Shown piece after piece: positions 12,001-23,400 of a DNA stretch of 64,000 nucleotides (positions are counted from its first letter, which is position 1; each line of letters begins with the position of its first letter). The notes beneath the pieces were generated by a model. It was not told the DNA's origin, made no database searches, and saw only the letters and a program-made list of their open reading frames with translations. This DNA is from Beta vulgaris subsp. vulgaris (lineage: Eukaryota > Streptophyta > Magnoliopsida > Caryophyllales > Amaranthaceae), in contig NC_079206.1 in NCBI RefSeq assembly GCF_026745355.1, positions 33,424,653 through 33,488,652 on the forward strand, read 5' to 3'. Position numbers and translations under genes: made by a program.

Positions 12001-12430
12001 ATTTGGGAGCTGGACTACTGTACTTTTAATATTTGCCTCTTGTGTTGCACGTGGGTTGACAATAATCGACGTTGTGTAAGAAACGATGATCCTTGCGGTT
12101 TCACTCTTGTTGACCTTAGTCGTCTACGTGAAACTGAGGAGCCATTTGTAATTGCATCACAAGTCAAGCAAGTATTTTTTGTAACTGATCCTGCTGATCA
12201 TAAGTGGTCAATTGTTGTACCTGGTAAAAGGAGTATCCTCGGTATTGGTGATGTTGATAATGAGGAAGAATATGATGCATTTGAGGACCTCCCCCCTTTT
12301 ACCTATCCTGAAATTGTGTGGAAGATGATGTAAATATGTCGGAGAACTATATGCGTGTAGATCACACGGAAGGGATAATGTACTTGAGGATCCTGTGAAA
12401 CGGCGGAAGTCAATAAATCATGAGACATAA
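9068..12430 (+). pseudogene. CACTA TNP2 transposase
   Basis: The start ATG at 9068 gives MDRTWMYGS, typical of the transposase-associated domain, whose Cys residues follow at about 9190-9220 (YCPCLDC). A stop near 9146 and a frame change near 9257 precede the long open stretch of 920 codons at 9230-11992. This holds the TNP2 core: CPNDCVLYRNEY and CPRCG, LCTDGMNPFG, a DVYLQPLVEDL block, a CPIC finger, and HCLDVMHIEKNVCE. Another frame change near 11990 leads to DUF4216 (GFTLVDLSR, ASQVKQVFFVTDP). The natural C-terminus is probably the TAA at 12428 after two more small shifts. The protein would be about 1,100 residues, normal for plant CACTA. The family call is firm; a working product is unlikely as read. 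Confidence 0.92.
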
Positions 12431-13815
12431 ACTCAGGTGTGTAATTTCTCCATTTCGGCCTATTTTGGCCTTTTCGCTCCCAAATCGTACTTATCGAGTG
12501 ATTTAACCCCAAATTTTCTTTGAACATGATTATATGATGTATAATGTAACTAGTATGTAGATTTTAGGCTTAATTTGTTGTTGGTTGCATTTCGGGAACG
12601 AAAAGGCCATTTCCGGCCTATTTGCTATTTTGGCCTTTTCGCTCCCAAATGTACTTATCGAGTGATTTAACCCCAAATTTTCTTTGAACATGATTATATG
12701 ATGTATAATGTAACTAGTATGTAGATTTTTAGGCTTTAATTTGTTGTTGGTTGCATTTCGGGAACGAAAAGGCCATTTCCGGCCTATTTGGCCTATTTTG
12801 GCCTTTCGCTCCCAAATGTACTTATCGAGTGATTTAACCCCAAATTTTCTTTGAACATGATTATATGATGTATAATGTAACTAGTATGTAGATTGTTAGG
12901 CTTTAATTTGTTGTTGGTTGCATTTCGGGAACGAAAAGGCCATTTCCGGCCTATTTGGCCTATTTTGGCCTTTTCGCTCCCAAAATGTACTTATAAAGTG
13001 ATTTAACCCCAAATTTTCTTTGAACATGATTATATGATGTATAAGTAACTAGTATGTAGATTTTAGGCTTAATTGTTGTTGGTTGCATTTCGGGAACGAA
13101 AAGGCCTTTCCGCCTATTTGGCCTATTTTGGCCTTTTCGCTCCCAAATCGTACTTATCGAGTGATTTAACCCCAAATTTCTTTGAACATGATTATATGAT
13201 GTATAATGTAACTAGTATGTAGATTTTAGGCTTAATTTGTTGTTGGTTGCATTTCGGGAACGAAAAGGCCATTTCCGGCCTAATTTGGCCTATTTTGGCC
13301 TTTTCGCTCCCAAATCGTACTTATCGAGTGATTTAACCCCAAATTTTCTTTGAACATGATTATATGATGTATAATGTAACTAGTATGTAGATTGTTAGGC
13401 TTAATTTGTTGTTGTTGCATTTCGGGAACGAAAAGGCCATTTCCGGCCTATTTCGGCCTATTTTGGCCTTTTCGCTCCCAAATCGTACTTATCGAGTGAT
13501 TTAACCCCAAATTTTCTTTGAACATGATTATATGATGTATAATGTAACTAGTATGTAGATTGTTAGGCGTTAATTTGTTGTTGGTTGATTTCGGGAACGA
13601 AAAGGCCATTTCCGGCCTATTTCGGCCTATTTTGGCCTTTTCGCTCCCAAATCATACTTATCGAGTGATTTAACCCCAAATTTTCTTTGAACATGATTAT
13701 ATGATGTATAATGTAACTAGTATGTACATTGTTAGGCGTTAATTTGTTGTTGGTTGTATTTCGGGAACGAAAAGGCCATTTCCGGCCTATTTCGGCCTAT
13801 TTTGGCCTTTTTGCT
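12431..13815. repeat. ~167-bp tandem repeat array 1 in CACTA 1
   Basis: About eight units follow directly after the TNP2 end. The marker TTCGCTCCC recurs at about 12475, 12640, 12807, 12975, 13138, 13305, 13473 and 13642, and degenerate near 13811 (spacing 163-170). Each unit contains an inverted pair, GGGAACGAAAAGGCC and GGCCTTTTCGCTCCC, spaced about 25-30 bases apart. Units here read GATGTATAATGTAAC, unlike array 2. Small ORFs in the array are repeat products. Confidence 0.95.
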
Positions 13816-14410
13816 TCCCATGCCCACCCCCCTCCCCCACTCTACTGCCCACCCCCTCCCCCACTCTGCTGCCCAACCCTCCCCACCCTGTTGCACCCCT
13901 CCCCCACCGCTGCCCCCCCTTCCCCCCTCCCCCACCCTGCTGCACCTGCTGCACACTCCCCTCCCCCCTGCTGCACCCCCCTCCCCCACCTGCTGCACCC
14001 CCCCTCCCCACCTGCTGCACCCCTTCCCCCTTGCTGCCCCCCTTCCCCCCCCCCACCCTGCTGCACCCCCTGCTGCACACACCCCTCCCCACCTGCTGCC
14101 CCCTCCCCCCCAGCTGCACACCCCCCTCCCACCTGCTGCACCCCCCTTCCCCCACCTGCTGCACCTCCCACCTCTGCCCCCTTCCCCCCCTCCCACCCTG
14201 CTGCACCCCCTGCACACCCCCCTCCCACCCTGCTGCCCCCTTCCCCCTGCTGCACCCCTCCTCCCCTGCTGCACACCCCCCCTTCCCCCCTGCTGCCCCC
14301 CTCCCTGCTGCACCCCTTCCCCCTGCTGCACCCCCCTTCCCCACCTGCTGCCCCCTTCCCCTGCGCCCCCTCCCCACTGCTGCCCCCTTCCCCTGCTGCA
14401 CCCCCTCGCG
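13816..14410. repeat. C-rich minisatellite (CTGCTGCACCCC-type)
   Basis: About 590 bp of irregular units such as CCTGCTGCACCCCCCTTCCC are almost free of G on this strand except in CTGC. The complementary strand is G-rich with many G-runs and could form quadruplexes. ORFs are open in most frames on both strands purely because of composition. It lies just upstream of the acceptor AG (14457-14459) of the second gene. Confidence 0.9.
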
Positions 14411-14462
14411 CCCTAAATGTTTTTTTTTTAATTAATTCGTATTTTTGTACAATTTCAGGGAC

Positions 14463-17400
14463 ATGGCGGAGGTGCATACGGATACGAGTGCGGAACACAC
14501 TACCGAGGATGAGTGTTACGATCAGAGAAAGGAACAGCGGCAATTGGTTATGGCTCGCCGTGAAGAAAAAGGTTTGCAAAAGCCAAGTAAGAACTTGGAC
14601 ACGAAAAAGAGGAAAGGAAGGGGACCTACAAAGTCACTAGGGAAACACACCCTAATTACTTTGGATTACGATATTTGGGGAACCTTGTGGAAAGTGGCGT
14701 CAAAAGTATGCCATGCAAGTTGGGATTTGCATGCATAAGCTCTCCATTCTCCACTCATGGAAAGAGGTCCCCGAGACTTTGAAGAAGATGATTTGGGAAG
14801 ATACTATGGTAAGATTCGCGTACATTACGTTTAGAATCTTAACACTTTAGTTAAATATACTATGTAATATTTACTAATTTGTGAAATGCGTTCTTTGTAG
14901 AATCAATTCATATTCCAAATGATGAAGCGAAGAAGGATTTGTTTCTATCCGCGGTTGCCCAGAGGTTCCGAGACTTCAAGGCCAAGCTAGTGTCGGGGTG
15001 GATCACGAAGAGGAGAAAAGTCGGGGAACAAAGAAGAAGAAGATCTACGACGGGGGACAACACCTTCTTCTGAGGCTTCACAAGGCACATATTTGAGGAG
15101 CCCTCCAAGCTTCCATATCAGATATGGAGGCATATCACAGCGAGGAGTGGTATGCATTTGTCAAACAAAAAACAACCCCAAAGCTATTGTAAGAATTTTT
15201 TACTAGCTAAGATTAAATACTTTTAGATCCAATATTATTGTATAACATCATATCTAACCTTTGTTTATATTTGTATGTTTCAGGCATATGGTTCTAAAAA
15301 TAGCGCGAATGCAAAAGCTAGGAAGCACTATCACCATCTGGGTGCTCAGTCGTATGGTCAGGCGAGAGAATCGTGGATGTACAACCATTACCCCACGATT
15401 GCGTCGACCACGACATCGGGCACTAGCTCTACGACGACAGTTGCACAGCGGCAACCAGATAGAGCGCTCGATTGGTGGTGTTCCATGCATGGGGTTTGCA
15501 AAGGGACAGAGAGTCATACCTGATCCCGCAACAAAACAGATAGCTAATGCCATTGTAAGTACATATTATAAGTTTTTGATAAGGTTTACATAATAATATA
15601 ACTTGTGCGCTCACGAGTATTTCTCTCTTATCCTTATGCAGATTGGCTTGAAGGAAAAGGAGGCAACTGTGAGTTCACTCCTAGAGGACAAGTTGATGCC
15701 TTACACGAGACTCTAGGACGGGACCAGTATGGACGTGTGAGGGGCGTAGGAGGTGTCCGCCTCGGGGTGAGAAAGGTGTATGGTGATCAATACACCTCTA
15801 CGTCAAGATCCAGTGCCTCTAGTGTCAATTCAGCAGCTGCCATAGATGTGGAGGCTATGAAAGCCGAGTTCGGGAGGAGCTGAGAGCGGAGATGACTCAG
15901 AATTTCAACGCCATTTTGGCGCAGATGGGCTTACCGACTTTTGGTGCTTTCCGCAGGGCGGTGTTCCTGCGCAGCCTGTTCCTACGCAGCCTCATCCATA
16001 TCCGGAGTTCACGGTAATCATTTAATATCACTAGTGTTCTTAAATATGTTGTTTCATAGACTAACTATAAATAGAGTTTTTTTTTAAAGGTAGAAACACC
16101 ATGTGAGCTACTAAATCAAGGAGATGGTCATGGTAGTTTCATTATCGTGGCTTATGGATCTGTACAGCCCCCTAGGGACCGGGTACGATTGCACAACCAG
16201 CCAGTCGCTGATATTCACTATGTGGTCAGCGTTTCAGACATTGTGCCGGTTTCGAAGCATTTCCTCTTCCGCTGCCGAATGCAGGAGTTGTGTACAGTTA
16301 TTGTCTGATGCCCTTGGCAGTTATATTCTATGGCCGCGTGCATTGGTGCGGTTATCAGATCAGGTACAATGTCTAACATAAGTATATACATATAGTTTTC
16401 TTTTATAGTTCCTATATATGATTGTCAGTAATATATTTTAATTTAACTAATTACTAGGGTTCGGGGAAGGCCGACAGGAAGGGAAAGAAGGTAGCTTCAC
16501 CTCAGGGGGCCGACGTGCCCAAGTAAAATGTTTCTACGGCAAAGTCTCCACTCATTACGGATATGGAGGTGGTGCAAGGCCTTACTCAACCGTGCTTCTG
16601 GCTACATGAGTGCGTTAGCGATGCAGACGATGAAGCAATGATTGAGATTAAGTTGTCGGACCACCAATTCCACTACATTGAGGAAACATCGACCTTTATT
16701 TCTAAGGTTGATATTAAAGAATTCTTACTTGGGGACGAGTTGAATGTTTCCATGATACAAACATTCATGAGGTAATACTTTATTAGTATATTTAAATTAA
16801 TAAATATACATATATGCCTTAATTAAGTAGTATTCAATCCAACTAATAATAACTTCTATAATAAGTAAGTTTTATTTGTATCAATATGAATTCTCAGGCT
16901 ATTATACAATGATTTGAGGCGATCTAGTCAGCCAATGTTTGGTTGGTTATGTCCAAGCTTTGTACGAGACGAAGAGGAGGTGAAAGCATATCTCAAGGAA
17001 TCTTTGAACGCATGTTCTCGTATTGGATATAAGATCATTCTTCTTCCTTACATTGAATCGTATGCTTCTTAAACTCACTTTTTAATTAATTAAATTGACC
17101 TACCTATTAGTTGTTCTACGATAAGAATAACATTTTTATTGTTGTAGGAACCATTGGACACTGATTGCAATATGTTTGTCACGTAACGAAGTCTACCACT
17201 TTGATTCTTTGCGTAAAGGAACAATACGGTCCTTACTAGTCAAATCATTGTTAAATAGGTAGCCTAATCGAAACTATATGCACACTTAGCTTATTAAATA
17301 TTAAATGTACATCTAATCTTATAATAATCTATTGATGTAGTGTGATGAAGAAGGTAGTGCATCTGGACTTCGACAAGGAAAACCTCCTGTTTGGATTTAG

Positions 17401-18619
17401 TCGAGGTAGCATGAGTAATTTTTTGCATCCAAAATAGAAACACATAATACACATCTAACATGTCATTTATTGCATCTTTGGTGAATTTTAGTGTCCGGTA
17501 CAAGAAGGTGGACTTGCGTGTGGGTATTACGTCATGAGGTTCATGCTCGATATCGTCAACTATTGCAAAGATGTTGGTGATCTTCGAAAGGTATGTAACT
17601 TTTAGGTTTCCAATTGTTGTTTGTTGCATTTCCGGCCTATTTTGACCTTTTAGGCCTCAAAATGTAGTTATGAAGTGATTTAACATCAAATTCTCTTTGA
17701 ACATGATTATGAGGCATAATATAACTAGTATGTAGATTCTTAGGCTTGCATATGTTGTTGGTTGCATTTCGGGAACGAAAAGGCCATTTCCGGCCTATTT
17801 TGGCCTATTTTGGCCTTTTCGCTCCCAAAATGTACTTATGAAGTGATTTAACCCCAAATTCTCTTTGAACATGATTATATGAGGCATAATATAACTAGTA
17901 TGTGGATTCTTAGGCTTGCATTTGTTGTTGGTTGCATTTTGGAACGAAAAGGTCATTTCCGGCCTATTTTGGCCTTTTCGCTCCCAAAATGTACTTATGG
18001 AGTGATTTAACCCCAATTCTCTTTGAACATGATTATATGAGGCATAATATAACTATATGTAGATTCTTAGGCTTGCATATGTTGTTGGTTGCATTTCGGG
18101 AACGAAAAGGCCATTTCCGGCCTATTTTGGCCTATTTTGGCCTTTTCGCTCCCAAAATGTACTTATGAAGTGATTTAACCCCAAATTCTCTTTGAACATG
18201 ATTATATGAGGCATAATATAACTAGTATGTGGATGTTTAGGCTTAATTTGTTGTTGGTTGCATTTTGGGAACGAAAAGGTCATTTCCGGCCTATTTTGGC
18301 CTCTTCGCTCCCAAAATGTACTTATGGAGTGATTTAACCCAAAATTCTCTTTGAACATGATTATATGAGATATATTATAACTAGTGTGTATACTTTTAGG
18401 CTTGCATTTGATTTTGATTGAATTTCGGGAAGGTATATGTCATTTTTAGAAGTACTAACTATGGTAAAATGATGAATTATTATATGTATGTTTATTCCTT
18501 GATTGTTTTGCAAGGTTTATGCGAATTCCACACCACATTTGAGGAACTTCACCAAAGAAGAAATTGATGAAGTTCGGGATAAGTTGGCGTCCCACATTAC
18601 CGATGATTGCTTAGGATGA
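14463..18619 (+). pseudogene. CACTA second gene: plant transposase/Ulp1-like protease, multi-exon
   Basis: The start ATG at 14463 follows an acceptor-like TTTCAG. Recognisable exons include a basic region with KGRGPTK (14600-14810), FRDFKAKLVSGWITKRRK (about 14900-15187), the conserved HHLGAQSYGQARESW block (15283-15554), a linker exon (15641-16013), then 16090-16364, 16459-16770, 16899-17059, 17147-17262, 17341-17403, 17495-17590 and a last exon 18514-18619 ending TGA. The C-terminal part is a C48/Ulp1-type protease: His in NHWTL (codon 17152), Asp in YHFDS (17203), Gln in VQEGG (17501), Cys in ACGYYVMRF (17519). All four key residues survive. Frame changes near 14680, 15060, 15450, 15880 and a stop at 16524 break it. 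Exon limits are approximate. Confidence 0.85.
17600..18440. repeat. ~165-bp tandem repeat array 2 in the last intron of the CACTA second gene
   Basis: About five units of the same repeat as array 1 have the marker TTCGCTCCC near 17820, 17979, 18147 and 18306, plus a degenerate first unit near 17650. Units here share GAGGCATAATATAAC, while array 1 has GATGTATAATGTAAC. The array sits between the exon ending at about 17590 and the last exon at 18514. Confidence 0.93.
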
Positions 18620-18756
18620 GATTTAGCCCGAATGTAAAAGTTTCTATCAATCCTATGTACACTTTTTACATTATTAAATATATATGAAGTTAATTATTAC
18701 CTTTCTCCACTTGTCATATATTATCGTATTTTAATTTCGCTTTTTTTTTGTCCAAG

Positions 18757-18985
18757 GGAGGTTTTGGGTGGGGGTGGGGTGGTGGGGTGGGGTGGCTGTG
18801 GATGGGGGTGCAGGGGTGGGCAGTGGGTGGGGGCTGGGCAGAGGCAGTGGGGTGGGGCTGGGGGTGGGCAGTGGGTGGGGAGTGGGGTGGCAGTGGGTGG
18901 GCTGGTGGGGTGGGCTGGTGGGTGGGGGGTGGGGGCTGGGGGTGGGGCAGTGGGTGGGCTGTGTGTGCAGGTCTGGAACAGCATG
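18757..18985. repeat. G-rich tract (GGGTGGG type)
   Basis: About 230 bp of G-runs (GGGTGGGGGTGGGG, GGGCTGGGGGTGGG) end in a TGCAG-rich stretch. It is broadly complementary in composition to the C-rich minisatellite at 13816-14410. It lies downstream of the protease gene and before the right subterminal repeats. ORFs here are low-complexity artefacts. Confidence 0.88.
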
Positions 18986-19040
18986 CAGCATGCAGCAGGG
19001 CTGTGTGTGCAGAATTATATACAAAAAAAAAAATAATAGG

Positions 19041-19495
19041 AGAAGGGCTGCGCTAGTTTGAAATAGCGCATCCCTTCTATGTAAGAAGGGCTGCGCTAGT
19101 TCAAACTAGCGCAGCCCTTCAAGTAAGAAGGGTTGCGCTAGTTTGAACTAGCGCAACCCTTCTATGTTTGAAGGGTTGCGCTAGTTCAAAAAGCGCAGCC
19201 CTTCTTTCATAGAAGGGCTGCCCTTTTATGAAAGAAAGGTTGCCCTTTTATGAAAGAAGGGCTGCGCTAGTTCTAAAAAGCGCAACCCTTCTTTCACAAA
19301 AGGGCTGCGCTTTTTAGAACTAGCGCAGCCCTTCTTTCTTGAAGGGCTGCGCTTTTTGTCAACTAGCGCATCCCTTCTTACTTAAAGGGCAGCGCTGGAC
19401 TTGCGCAACCCTACTTGAAAAGTGAAGGGCTGCTATGGAAAGGGCTACCCTCAAAAAGCGCAGCCCTACATGCCATTTTCAGCGCAGCCCTACTT
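19041..19495. repeat. Right subterminal repeats of CACTA 1
   Basis: Many alternating direct and inverted copies of AAGGGCTGCGCTAGTT and GCGCAGCCCTTC make short hairpins. They mirror the left subterminal block, with 'CTAGTTCAAAC' spacers that are rarer on the left. The repeats continue almost to the terminal CACTA. Confidence 0.88.
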
Positions 19496-19844
19496 CTTTT
19501 TTCCACTAGTGAAACTCCATTAAACTAATGAAGACTTAATGGTGAAGAATACTTGGGGAGCAAGGTCTTCTAGAAGCCTTGGAGAGCAAGGAGATGAAGC
19601 TTGAGGAAGAAGATGAAATGTGTGGTCATGGTGATTTTTCATATTTAGGAAAATATTATAACTATACACTATATTATAATAAATAAAATATTGCACAACA
19701 TTGCTTTTGAAATAATTCAAGTAACTATCTTTTAGAAAATAATCTTAACCATTATGGTTACGAAAAAATTTAGGACACAATTAAGCTAATAAACATAATT
19801 AGTATCTAATAAAACGAGATTAAGATTCGGGGTATTACAAGAAA

Positions 19845-20461
19845 TTAACCAACAAATCAAAGAATAAGGAAGAGGAAGGGGCCGAAACAAGGAGCAGCAC
19901 GCTGGCAACAATGGCGCACAAGGGGAAAACGTGATTGAAGAAGAAATGTTACTTGAAGAAGAAGAAAGAAAACTTGAGAGAGAAAGGAAGAAATCACGTG
20001 GAAGAGGAGAGAGTAAAGCGGGTCGGCTGGTATGAGGGAGGAGAGAGAAAATAAATCTTTGTGTTGTGAAAATAATTGGGTCTAAGGTATTTATAAAAAG
20101 GCTTTTCCTTTTTGGGTTAGGAAAAGGAGATTGGGTTCAAATCGAGTTTGATGATGAATATGATTAATGAATTAGAACTCCTAACATCAATATAAATCCT
20201 TTTCCTAATCTACGTAGAATTTTGGGTTTCTCAATCCCATTTAAACTTCTTTTCCAAATCAAATTAGTATTTCAAACATTTTTCAAAGCATGCCTAAACA
20301 AAATATTTTTAACTTCCTTAAATCTTTAAAATAATTCCTTTGACTTTCAAAATAGTCAATCCTCTTTAAATAATTAAATCATTTCAAACTAAATTATGTT
20401 TAAATATAAATATATAATTACTAAAATATATTTATAAAATCCATAAATTACAGGGGATTAC
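19845..20461 (-). mobile_element. LTR family A, copy 1, second part
   Basis: This is the continuation of 5043-5451 after LTR B. It ends ...GGGGATTACA at 20461, the 5' terminus when read on the minus strand (TGTAATCCCC). A minus-strand TATAAATA lies at 20105-20098, followed by a CT-rich leader with CACGTG. The copy appears inserted in copy 2, because at 20462 the sequence jumps to a mid-LTR position of the same family. Confidence 0.82.
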
Positions 20462-23400
20462 AAGCAGAGTACTACATGATAATGCATAAACTTTCCTAAC
20501 ATGATACTAAAAAATAATATGCAGGAATAAATAATAATATAACAATATAACATTCTGAAGATAATTTCACTGAACTAAACTTTAACCATCTTTTTATTAC
20601 TTTAATGGAATAGTTATTTGACCGAGTTGTCTAACTAAACTTGTTTTCACATAGGAAGACGAAATACGGGGCCGACTCCGTATTCCCGAATGACCTGCGA
20701 TATCGAGGAACCTTTGAAAAATAGGAAAGGTGATCAATCCGTCAGAAAAAGCCATGGGTTACCACTATGTACTCCAACTCCTGATTGTCCAACTCTAGAC
20801 GTGCACCTGTAACAGCCCTCCCTAGTTACAGGCTTACTTATGACTAACTCTAATTAATTAAATGAATAAGCTACTAATCAGAGATGCTGTTAGTACAGAT
20901 TCCTAACCCCCTTGCCCTTGGAAGATTAAGAACCTGCATATATCTGAGCATAGTTTATGAAAATCCACTTAATATACTTAATTATTACATCGCAGTCTAA
21001 GTAGTTATAAGTTGAGTTCAAAATATAAGTTACATCCCATAATTAATTTATACAGAAACATCACGCAGCAGCAAAACATATATCACGAACTTTCCAAACT
21101 AAGTTTATCTTTGACCTTCAGCTTACTCCTGCAAAACAACTGAATCTGCCCCCACCCAGACAGGTTCAAAGGAACAAAAACAGTCAGCTTATGCTGGTAC
21201 ACAAGTCCCACTAGTTTACAAATATTAAGGTGGCGGAAAATAGACTTTAATGTTCAAATAGTATCATAATCCATGAATCTCGATATTTATTTGCTATAAA
21301 ATATTATAATACTCCTCCTTCGTAATTAAGTAGCATAATGGCATTCATACAACATAACAAATAACTTTCCAAAAACAATACTTATACTTTTCCAAAACTC
21401 ACTTAAATACACCGATACAAAATTCAAAATACTTTTAATTAGGGAAGGAACATAAATGGAACTTTTGAGGGACGTCTCCCTACTTTTATTTACTTCTCCT
21501 TGCAAGCCTTTCTAGGTCATGACCCTATATAACAGAGCAATACCCGCTCCGGAGCAATACCCGCTCTAATAACTCAAAGAGCAAACCCGCTCTACAATTA
21601 TTGTTCATCACTACCAATGCAGTTACTTCCCTTAAAAATAGTCTTTAACTTTATACTTAATTATATCCAAAAACTTATTTTCCAATACTTGATCAACCAA
21701 CTTAATAATCAACTTAGCTTAGTTATCAAAACAAGTTTCGAAAACACACTTGCTATGTCAAGTTCCGCTATATTTGGAATGATGACTTAACAACCATGAA
21801 TCGAAATGATGTGATAGTTAAACAAGGTGATTAAAGGATGGTTTAACAAGATATGACAGTAGGTGAAAGGTTTGTAAAGTACTCTTAGCATAAGGAAGAT
21901 TACTTCACACAAATAGAACATAGGTCCATTTAGATGGTTCTCGGTTTGGTGTTATTAACAATGGTCAGGCGATGAATTAATAGGACTTCTTGATTTAGCC
22001 AAGGTTTAGGATTCTCACTTATATATAGGTACATACAGTAGGGATTCATCAAGAGAAACACATCGAAAGGGTTCAAAAGCACAAAGGTTTACAAGTCCAA
22101 AAGTTGTTACGCGAATAGTTGAGTTTTTAGGTGTAGTTTTCTTCTCAAAAGAGGTTAGATTTAATCTACGAAAAAGATATGTTGCAAGGTCATTAAGCAG
22201 AAATATAAGTGTATTTACAGTAGGTTATCATGTAAGGGTAACAACAACGGAACCACTTAATACCATAACACAATCGAAATAGAAACACGGTTTAATCGGT
22301 TTTTAAGAGGAACTTGACATGCAATGGTTTTTGATTCGAAATCATCAATCATAAAGTATAATTAACATATTAAAATCACTTACTTATAACTCATTACCAA
22401 TACAGTAAGTTCTCCACATAAAAACACATTCGTAGCTCAAAAATTTCCATAAACAAGTATTATGACAAAAATATAGAAACTAAGCTTTAACGGTGGTTCT
22501 TGTGTACCTTAATTCGGTATTTTAGGAAATTAAACCTTGCTTAGAAAATCGTACTACTCCTCCAGCAATCTTCTAAGACCTTAATATAAACATTCATCAT
22601 CTTAAAGTTAGTAATGAACCCAAAGAAATCACATTTAAAACTGATATACCTCATGCATGCTGAAAATCAGCCATATCTCACCTTCCTTAGTTTTTCTTTG
22701 GCTTACAGGGATGAAACATCAAAACTAACACTTGCCCAGTATGAAGGACACCTTGAAGAATCTAGGGAAGTGTTTGCATGCAAAAATCAGAGCAAAGAAC
22801 CAAGAGAAACAAGCTGCCAAAGAGCTCCCTGCTGGACGCCAGAAATGGCGTGAGGAGAGAGAGAAAGAAAAAGATGTGTTTTTGTGTTTGTATGTGGAAT
22901 GATGTTGATGATACTGAATGAGGACCTTCCCGTCTCATATATACAGAATGGGTAAGGGTAAATTTGTCATTTTCGGTTTAGTAATAGGGGTAAAATCGTC
23001 CTTTCTCTTACTTATGCACTAATCAGATTTTTCTAAAGCTTCAACTTGGATTTTCTTCCTTAATTCCTACCTAATCCTTAATTATTCTTAGCTAAATTTC
23101 TCCAAAGTATACCACATATCTTAATGAAGGTATCTTAATCTAATCAACTCCTTAATCTTACTTCCTCGGCTAACACCTCGATATCAACTACTAACACAAA
23201 TCCTATAATTCCGAGGCAATATTCAATGTTCCTATCATAACTCATAAATTACTTAATTATCACATAGCTCATGTTATCAGTTAACTAATAAACAAATTAT
23301 CCACGTTAGCAACAAATTCATATAACATTTATTTACACTTTTAAAATTCGGAGCGTATCAATTACAATTTACTTAATCGTCATTAACTTACTTAATTACG

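Larger units (their letters stand above)
7597..19511 (+). mobile_element. CACTA (En/Spm) element 1, 11.9 kb
   Basis: The left end is CACTAGGCGAAAAAAGCTG and the right end, read on the minus strand, is CACTAGTGGAAAAAAGAAG. The 3-bp TSD is AAA (7594-7596 and 19512-19514). Inverted subterminal repeats built on AAGGGCTGCGC lie at both ends. It encodes a TNP2 transposase (9068-12430) and a second multi-exon gene ending in a Ulp1-like protease (14463-18619), both rightward. It sits inside solo LTR B. Both genes have frameshifts, so autonomy is doubtful, but the ends are intact enough to be mobilised in trans. Confidence 0.95.
5452..19839. mobile_element. Solo LTR B (about 2.47 kb), split by a CACTA element
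   Basis: The left end is TGTAACTCCCCG at 5452 and the right end CGGGGTATTACA at 19839. The ends are short inverted repeats of the TGTAAY-CCCCG type seen in plant Ty3/gypsy LTRs. A perfect AGAAA duplication flanks it at 5447-5451 and 19840-19844. Without the CACTA element at 7597-19511 the LTR is about 2473 bp. No gag-pol is associated. The left arm carries a 68-bp tandem repeat at 5911-6210 and otherwise AT-rich non-coding DNA. Orientation is not determined. Confidence 0.9.

Noticed and set aside
12431..13815. Candidate centromeric satellite (about 167-bp period)
   Set aside because: The array is confined within the CACTA element and recurs only in its own intron; no independent satellite is shown.
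13729..14640. Long ORFs (199-303 codons) on both strands
   Set aside because: They arise from the C-rich minisatellite, are open in most frames and contain only Pro/Cys/Leu or Gly/Ala/Cys runs.
18721..19061. Several overlapping 80-100 codon ORFs on both strands
   Set aside because: G-rich low-complexity tract; no domain and no codon structure.
22614..22853. 79-codon ORF in solo LTR C
   Set aside because: No domain, and it lies antisense in an LTR leader region.
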